Source: DASTCC01 sp035711465 (lineage in GTDB: Bacteria > Acidobacteriota > Vicinamibacteria > Vicinamibacterales > SCN-69-37). Taken from it: DNA of 5,987 nucleotides. The stretch is from positions 1-5,987 of the forward strand of contig DASTCC010000531.1 of the NCBI GenBank assembly GCA_035711465.1, in the 5' to 3' direction. Made by a program: the position numbers and the translations under genes. The notes under the pieces are model-generated. The model did not search any database. It had not been told where the DNA came from and saw only the letters and a list, made by a program, of their open reading frames with translations. Positions 5,401 to 5,987 of this stretch are shown one piece after another; the stretch's first letter is position 1, and each line of letters opens with the position of its first letter.

Positions 5401-5409
5401 TGGTATCTT
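5401..5409 (+). promoter_or_regulatory. Possible extended -10 promoter (TGGTATCTT) for the DinB-like gene
   Basis: TATCTT is preceded by TG plus one base, giving an extended -10, 34 bases before the ATG at 5444. No good -35 sits at 17 bases; TTGATT at 5373-5378 is too far away (25-base gap). Confidence 0.35.
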
Positions 5410-5443
5410 CGCCGCCGCTCCTTCGACTCCCAGGAGAGACGCG

Positions 5444-5947
5444 ATGGTCCTCACCACATCCGAACTGATCGCGCAGCTTCAGAACGAAGTGCGCATCCTG
5501 CAGCACCTGGCGGGCAAGCTCGATCCGGTGCATCTCGACTACCGGCCGACGCCGAAACAGCGCAGCGCGTTCGAGCTCCTCAAATACCTGACGATGATGG
5601 GGCCGGCGCTCGTCCAGGCGGCCAAGTCCGGCACTTTCGACGGCGACGCATGGGCCGCCGCCGAGCAGAAGGCCGCGGCGATGACCTTCGACCAGACGAT
5701 GGCGACGCTGGCCGCGCAAGCCGAGGGCTACGCGGCGATGCTCGCCGACGTTGACGACGCCGACATGCGCGCCGAAGTCGCGCCATTCGGCTACCCGACG
5801 ACGCGCGGCGCGTTTCTGGTGCAGTGGGTGCTCTGCGGATGTGCGGCGTATCGAACGCAGCTGTTCCTGTATCTCAAGGCCTGCGGCCGCGATGAGCTCG
5901 GCACGGCGAATCTCTGGCGCGGGATGGATGCGCCGGTGAAGGCCTGA
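5444..5947 (+). CDS. DinB-superfamily-like four-helix protein lacking metal ligands
   Basis: AGGAG at 5432-5436 lies seven bases before the ATG. The 167-residue product is mostly helical and carries LDYRPTPKQRSAFELLKYL (31-49) and AAYRTQLFLYLKACGRDEL (134-152), the latter followed by NLWRGMD. The placement of these blocks matches helix 2 and the last helix of DinB/YfiT-like proteins, where ELLxHL and HxxxHRGQL hold three metal-binding histidines. Here those positions carry Tyr48, Gly132 and Tyr136, so the usual metal site is missing. DinB relatives include thiol transferases and damage-induced proteins of unknown role; without metal this one is probably not an enzyme of that type. It appears monocistronic, divergent from the DUF7662-like gene. 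I recall similar DUF-class proteins in acidobacterial and planctomycete genomes, unverified. Confidence 0.75.
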   Translation: MVLTTSELIAQLQNEVRILQHLAGKLDPVHLDYRPTPKQRSAFELLKYLTMMGPALVQAAKSGTFDGDAWAAAEQKAAAMTFDQTMATLAAQAEGYAAMLADVDDADMRAEVAPFGYPTTRGAFLVQWVLCGCAAYRTQLFLYLKACGRDELGTANLWRGMDAPVKA

Positions 5948-5953
5948 GCCAAA

Positions 5954-5987
5954 CAGACTTAAAACTCAACATTTCAGACTCAAGACT
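5954..5987. repeat. AT-richer tail with short GACT/ACTCAA repeats (cut by window edge)
   Basis: Directly after the DinB-like stop the base composition shifts to AT-richer. CAGACT(T/C)AA occurs at 5954-5962 and 5975-5983, ACTCAA at 5964-5969 and 5978-5983, and GACT three times, the last at the very end. This may be the beginning of a degenerate ACTCAAG-type tandem repeat extending beyond the window. Confidence 0.35.

Noticed and set aside
5294..5719. Minus-strand extension of the DUF7662-like frame up to 5719
   Set aside because: The extension is antisense to the DinB-like gene and shows no conserved sequence; the ATG at 5293 gives a protein of family-like length.
1..5987. CRISPR array, insertion sequence or phage genes
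   Set aside because: No spaced direct repeats, transposase motifs, terminal inverted repeats or phage structural genes were seen.

Overview
This is a high-GC, gene-dense bacterial window with strong G/C preference at third codon positions. The gene set is a small secreted cytochrome c, a bacterial deoxyhypusine-synthase-like enzyme, Fpg, a MASE1 sensor remnant, a DinB-like protein and several tiny zinc-ribbon proteins. Together these suggest an uncultured soil-type lineage such as Acidobacteriota (Vicinamibacteria-like). That placement is an inference from style and gene content, because no 16S or ribosomal marker is present.

Left part (1-1680): this part looks eroded. On the minus strand, the 5' end of a c-type cytochrome gene runs off the window edge, preceded by a frameshifted C-terminal fragment of an unrecognised protein. 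On the plus strand lies a multi-pass membrane protein split by a frameshift near 1200-1235. Its ATGA overlap leads into a MASE1-type membrane sensor fragment that has its own frameshift near 1455-1465. That fragment stops abruptly at about 1680, against the end of the convergent deoxyhypusine-synthase-like gene, with no output domain left.

Middle (1685-3640): there are two intact, divergently transcribed housekeeping-type genes. The first is a deoxyhypusine-synthase-like protein (minus strand), probably acting in polyamine metabolism because bacteria lack eIF5A. The second is fpg/mutM (plus strand), an 8-oxoguanine/formamidopyrimidine DNA glycosylase with its catalytic and zinc-finger residues present.

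Small-gene cassette (3852-4962, plus strand): five very short genes are packed head to tail, two of the junctions overlapping. They encode an 81-aa two-TM protein, a 57-aa zinc ribbon, a 71-aa RNA-polymerase-omega-like protein, a 67-aa helical protein and a 62-aa zinc ribbon. This is the least explained part of the window and the best candidate for an undescribed functional unit. The omega-like and zinc-ribbon proteins hint at a role around RNA polymerase or nucleic acids, but this is inference only. A GC-rich hairpin closes the cassette.

Right part (4994-5987): a minus-strand DUF7662-like small protein is divergent from a plus-strand DinB-superfamily-like protein that has lost the usual metal-binding histidines. 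The window ends in an AT-richer stretch with short GACT/ACTCAA repeats.
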